NCBI GenBank assembly: GCA_044370375.1
Contig: JBILVQ010000150.1
Span: forward strand, 1 to 7,290
Length of the DNA stretch: 7,290 bases
Direction of reading: 5' to 3'
Source of the DNA: JBILVQ01 sp044370375
GTDB lineage: Bacteria > Bacteroidota > Bacteroidia > UBA4408
Shown: piece after piece, positions 5,263-7,290 of the stretch
How the letters are laid out: each line of letters opens with the position of its first letter
Position numbering within the stretch: position 1 is the stretch's first letter
Position numbers and translations under genes: made by a program
Notes under the pieces: generated by a model
What the model was told of the DNA's origin: nothing
Seen by the model: only the letters and a program-made list of their open reading frames with translations
Database searches by the model: none

Positions 5263-5292
5263 TTGGAAATTAGGAATAATTCCCTATTTTCG
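5263..5292 (+). promoter_or_regulatory. Candidate promoter of the M23-LysM peptidase gene
   Basis: TTG (5263-5265) is followed after 19 bp by TATTTTCG (5285-5292), which matches TAnnTTTG at all but one base. A start site near 5297 would give a leader of about 37 nt to the TTG codon at 5334. Confidence 0.5.
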
Positions 5293-5333
5293 CGCGGCTT
5301 TTAGTAGGAAAACAGACCAAACAAAAGATCAAT

Positions 5334-6305
5334 TTGACCGTAAACCAAAGAATATCAAGCCTTTTGCTTTGCTCCCTTTTGGGACTTCTTATGGTATTCC
5401 CTATGGTTTCTAGGGCGGACAAGAACCTTCCAAGCAGCGATAAAAAAGGAATGCCCTATAAAAGGGATACCATTCCATTGAGGTTTCCGGTACAACAATT
5501 AATGGATGAAGGTGATATCGAAAGTTTTGACGATATTGATCAAACAGGTTTTGACGGCAATGCCAACATGGGTTTTTACGAAACCTATGACCCCAACTTT
5601 GACTATGAAGGAATCTGGGATACCATTAGTGTAAACCCTTATAAAATTGATTTAAGCCAAAAGCCCGATACTACCTTCATTAATCTGCAAGATGGCTTGC
5701 AATGCGATTATGCTCACCCCTTCCCGGGCCATTTAACCTCCGATTTCGGTCCGCGTGGAAGACATCGTTATCATTTAGGCGTTGATATTAAACTGGCAAC
5801 AGGCGACACGGTAAAATGCGCATTTGAGGGTGTGGTTAGAATTGCCAGAAGAAGTTCCACTTTCGGGAATGTGGTGATGGTGCGCCATAAGAATGGTCTT
5901 GAAACCATTTATGCTCACCTTAGCAGAATTGATGTTAAGATTGGACAAAGGGTTGAGGCCGGCGAATTGCTTGGCCTTGGAGGAAATACAGGAAGATCTT
6001 ACGGAAGTCATTTGCATTTTGAAGTGCGTTACAAAGGCGTTCCTTTGGACCCAAATAAAATTATCAATTTCAATCATTGCGAATTAAGGACTGATTCATT
6101 ATTAATAGACAAACATACTTTTGCCTACAAGCCAAAGCCGGGTTCAAAAAATTATGGTAAAACCAAAACTTACGTAATAAGAAAGGGCGACACCTTAGGA
6201 AAGATTGCACATAGAACCGGTACTACGGTTAAGCGTTTGTGTCGTGTAAATGGCATTAAGCCAACTACTATTCTAAGGCCTGGCAAGAAATTAAAGATTG
6301 GGTAG
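5334..6305 (+). CDS. Secreted M23 metallopeptidase with C-terminal LysM domain
   Basis: This 323-residue protein is probably a peptidoglycan endopeptidase. Residues 1-29 form a signal peptide (hydrophobic 8-24, likely cut near SRA-DK). Residues 30-120 are an acidic, low-complexity linker. The M23/LytM domain spans about 125-240 and has every zinc and catalytic residue: H147-x3-D151 in HLGVD, H195 in YAHL, and H226-L-H228 in SHLHFE. A LysM domain fills 279-323 (TYVIRKGDTLGKIA to PGKKLKIG), giving peptidoglycan attachment. LysM at the C-terminus is less usual than at the N-terminus. The start is read as TTG at 5334, because the ATG at 5391 would cut into the signal peptide and an in-frame stop lies at 5277. 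It is probably involved in cell-wall remodelling or daughter-cell separation; whether it is an active hydrolase is inferred from the intact ligands. Confidence 0.93.
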   Translation: MTVNQRISSLLLCSLLGLLMVFPMVSRADKNLPSSDKKGMPYKRDTIPLRFPVQQLMDEGDIESFDDIDQTGFDGNANMGFYETYDPNFDYEGIWDTISVNPYKIDLSQKPDTTFINLQDGLQCDYAHPFPGHLTSDFGPRGRHRYHLGVDIKLATGDTVKCAFEGVVRIARRSSTFGNVVMVRHKNGLETIYAHLSRIDVKIGQRVEAGELLGLGGNTGRSYGSHLHFEVRYKGVPLDPNKIINFNHCELRTDSLLIDKHTFAYKPKPGSKNYGKTKTYVIRKGDTLGKIAHRTGTTVKRLCRVNGIKPTTILRPGKKLKIG

Positions 6306-6330
6306 TTTTTGTTTTTTAAATTAATGAATA

Positions 6331-6354
6331 GTGCGATGTAATCTTCATTAGCAC
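6331..6354. terminator. Weak hairpin between convergent M23 and mqnE genes
   Basis: GTGC (6331-6334) pairs with GCAC (6351-6354), and TAAT (6339-6342) pairs with ATTA (6347-6350) around a CTTC loop, leaving a 4-nt bulge. It lies in the 60-bp gap between two convergent stop codons. No T-run follows on either strand, so intrinsic termination is only a possibility. Confidence 0.25.
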
Positions 6355-6365
6355 ACTGTACTAAT

Positions 6366-7290
6366 TCAAGCCGTTACAGTTTCAAAAGAATTTATTACAT
6401 TATAGAGGGTATCTCTTTCAATAGGTGTTCTATTTCCCTGACGAATCATTTCAACCAATTGTTCGGTACTAAGTGCCGGATTTTGTTCCTCTGAGCCCGC
6501 CATCGAATAAATCTTGGTAGAATCATCGATGGTGCCATCCAAATCATCCACCCCATAAGACATAGAAAGTTGTGCTGTGGTTCTGCCGATCATGGGCCAA
6601 TAAGCTTTTAAATGAGCGAAATTATCCATGAAGATACGCGATACAGCGTACATTTTTAAATCTTCAATAACACTAACTTCAGGGATATTTGACATCTGAT
6701 TGTCCTGATTCCTAAATTTGAGCGGAATAAACGTTTGGAAGCCTCCGGTTTTATCCTGCAACTCACGCAAACGGTTCATGTGGTCGATGCGGTGCGCATA
6801 TGTTTCAATATGTCCGTACAAAATAGTGGCATTTGAGCGCATGCCAAGGCTGTGAGCGGTTTCATGAATTTCGAGCCATTGGGCAGAAGTACATTTATCT
6901 TCACAAATTTTTGCCCTTATTTCTTCGTCAAAAATTTCTGCACCTCCGCCGGGTAGTGAATCTTGTCCGTGATCCTTTAAAATTTGTAAACCCTCTTTGT
7001 AAGTAACTTTTGCCTTTCGGCACATATACTCTAGCTCGACTGCGGTAAAAGCCTTCACATGAATATCGGGGCGGATTTCTTTGATTTTGCGAATTAAATC
7101 AGCGAAGTACTGCAAGCCCATTTTAGGGTGAACGCCACCAACAATATGGACTTCGGTGATGGGCTGTCCGTTGTAGCTTCTTACTTTTTCAAGGATTTGT
7201 TCCTCATTCAATTCCCAACCGTCCTCTTTGTTTTTAAGTAATCGTGAGTAGGAACAAAATTTACAATCAAACACACAAATGTTGGTAGGT
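6366..7290 (-). CDS. mqnE: Aminodeoxyfutalosine synthase (radical SAM), 5' end missing
   Basis: About 308 C-terminal residues are visible; the frame stays open to the window edge, and roughly 70 N-terminal residues lie outside compared with the usual 370-390. The first visible part is PTNICVFDCKFCSYSR, containing the radical SAM CxxxCxxC cluster motif. A GTG at 7272-7274 sits inside this motif and is not the start. HVKAFTAVELEYM, DSLPGGGAEIF, SNATILYGHIET and LQDKTGGFQTFIPLKF are MqnE-type; MqnC has a different glycine-rich segment. MqnE joins SAM-derived adenosine to 3-((1-carboxyvinyl)oxy)benzoate to give aminodeoxyfutalosine, an early step of the futalosine route to menaquinone. No other mqn gene is visible in the window. 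The enzyme is cytoplasmic and appears intact as far as it can be seen. Confidence 0.95.
   Translation of the reverse strand, partial: PTNICVFDCKFCSYSRLLKNKEDGWELNEEQILEKVRSYNGQPITEVHIVGGVHPKMGLQYFADLIRKIKEIRPDIHVKAFTAVELEYMCRKAKVTYKEGLQILKDHGQDSLPGGGAEIFDEEIRAKICEDKCTSAQWLEIHETAHSLGMRSNATILYGHIETYAHRIDHMNRLRELQDKTGGFQTFIPLKFRNQDNQMSNIPEVSVIEDLKMYAVSRIFMDNFAHLKAYWPMIGRTTAQLSMSYGVDDLDGTIDDSTKIYSMAGSEEQNPALSTEQLVEMIRQGNRTPIERDTLYNVINSFETVTA

Noticed and set aside
5210..5413. A 67-codon plus-strand open frame upstream of the M23 gene
   Set aside because: It starts with TTG, contains the candidate M23 promoter and overlaps the signal-peptide region of the M23 gene in another frame; no domain is seen.

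Overview
The window most likely comes from a Bacteroidota chromosome, with moderate to high confidence. The evidence is promoter-like sequences of the TTTG / TAnnTTTG type, AT-rich start regions without Shine-Dalgarno sequences, and the gene set: a Bacteroidota-type DUF3108 protein, a short RecD-like helicase, an M23 peptidase with a C-terminal LysM, and MqnE. The genus cannot be resolved from the sequence.

Positions 1-1620 form a repeat island. Eleven complete, partial or decayed copies of a structured repeat (called R1-R11 here) flank one AT-rich gene for a GxxExxY-family protein with an intact PD-(D/E)XK-type nuclease signature (737-1120, minus strand). A full unit is about 118 bp. It has a left arm with four CRCAAAG heptamers, a T-rich middle, and a right arm with four CTTTGYG heptamers. 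In the best-preserved unit (R3) both arms space the heptamers 10-13-10 bp, so the unit is an inverted repeat able to fold into a long hairpin. A solo, diverged right arm with the same 10-13-10 spacing lies about 1 kb away, at 2624-2663. This GxxExxY plus repeat combination is the least explained part of the window. It may be a mobile or self-propagating element in which a nuclease-like protein acts on structured repeats.

Positions 1695-7290 are ordinary chromosomal genes. A secreted DUF3108 protein (plus) converges on a compact RecD/Dda-like SF1 helicase (minus). Upstream of the helicase, a cyclophilin peptidyl-prolyl isomerase and a small secreted protein of unknown family form a two-gene unit on the minus strand, 3 bp apart. 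A 277-bp divergent intergenic region with candidate promoters on both strands separates that unit from a secreted M23-LysM cell-wall peptidase (plus). This converges on mqnE (minus, 5' end outside the window), a radical SAM enzyme of the futalosine route to menaquinone.

The genes outside the island cover envelope maintenance (M23-LysM, the DUF3108 protein, a small exported protein), protein folding (cyclophilin), DNA metabolism (helicase) and respiratory quinone synthesis (MqnE). Nothing in the sequence ties them into one pathway with the repeat island.
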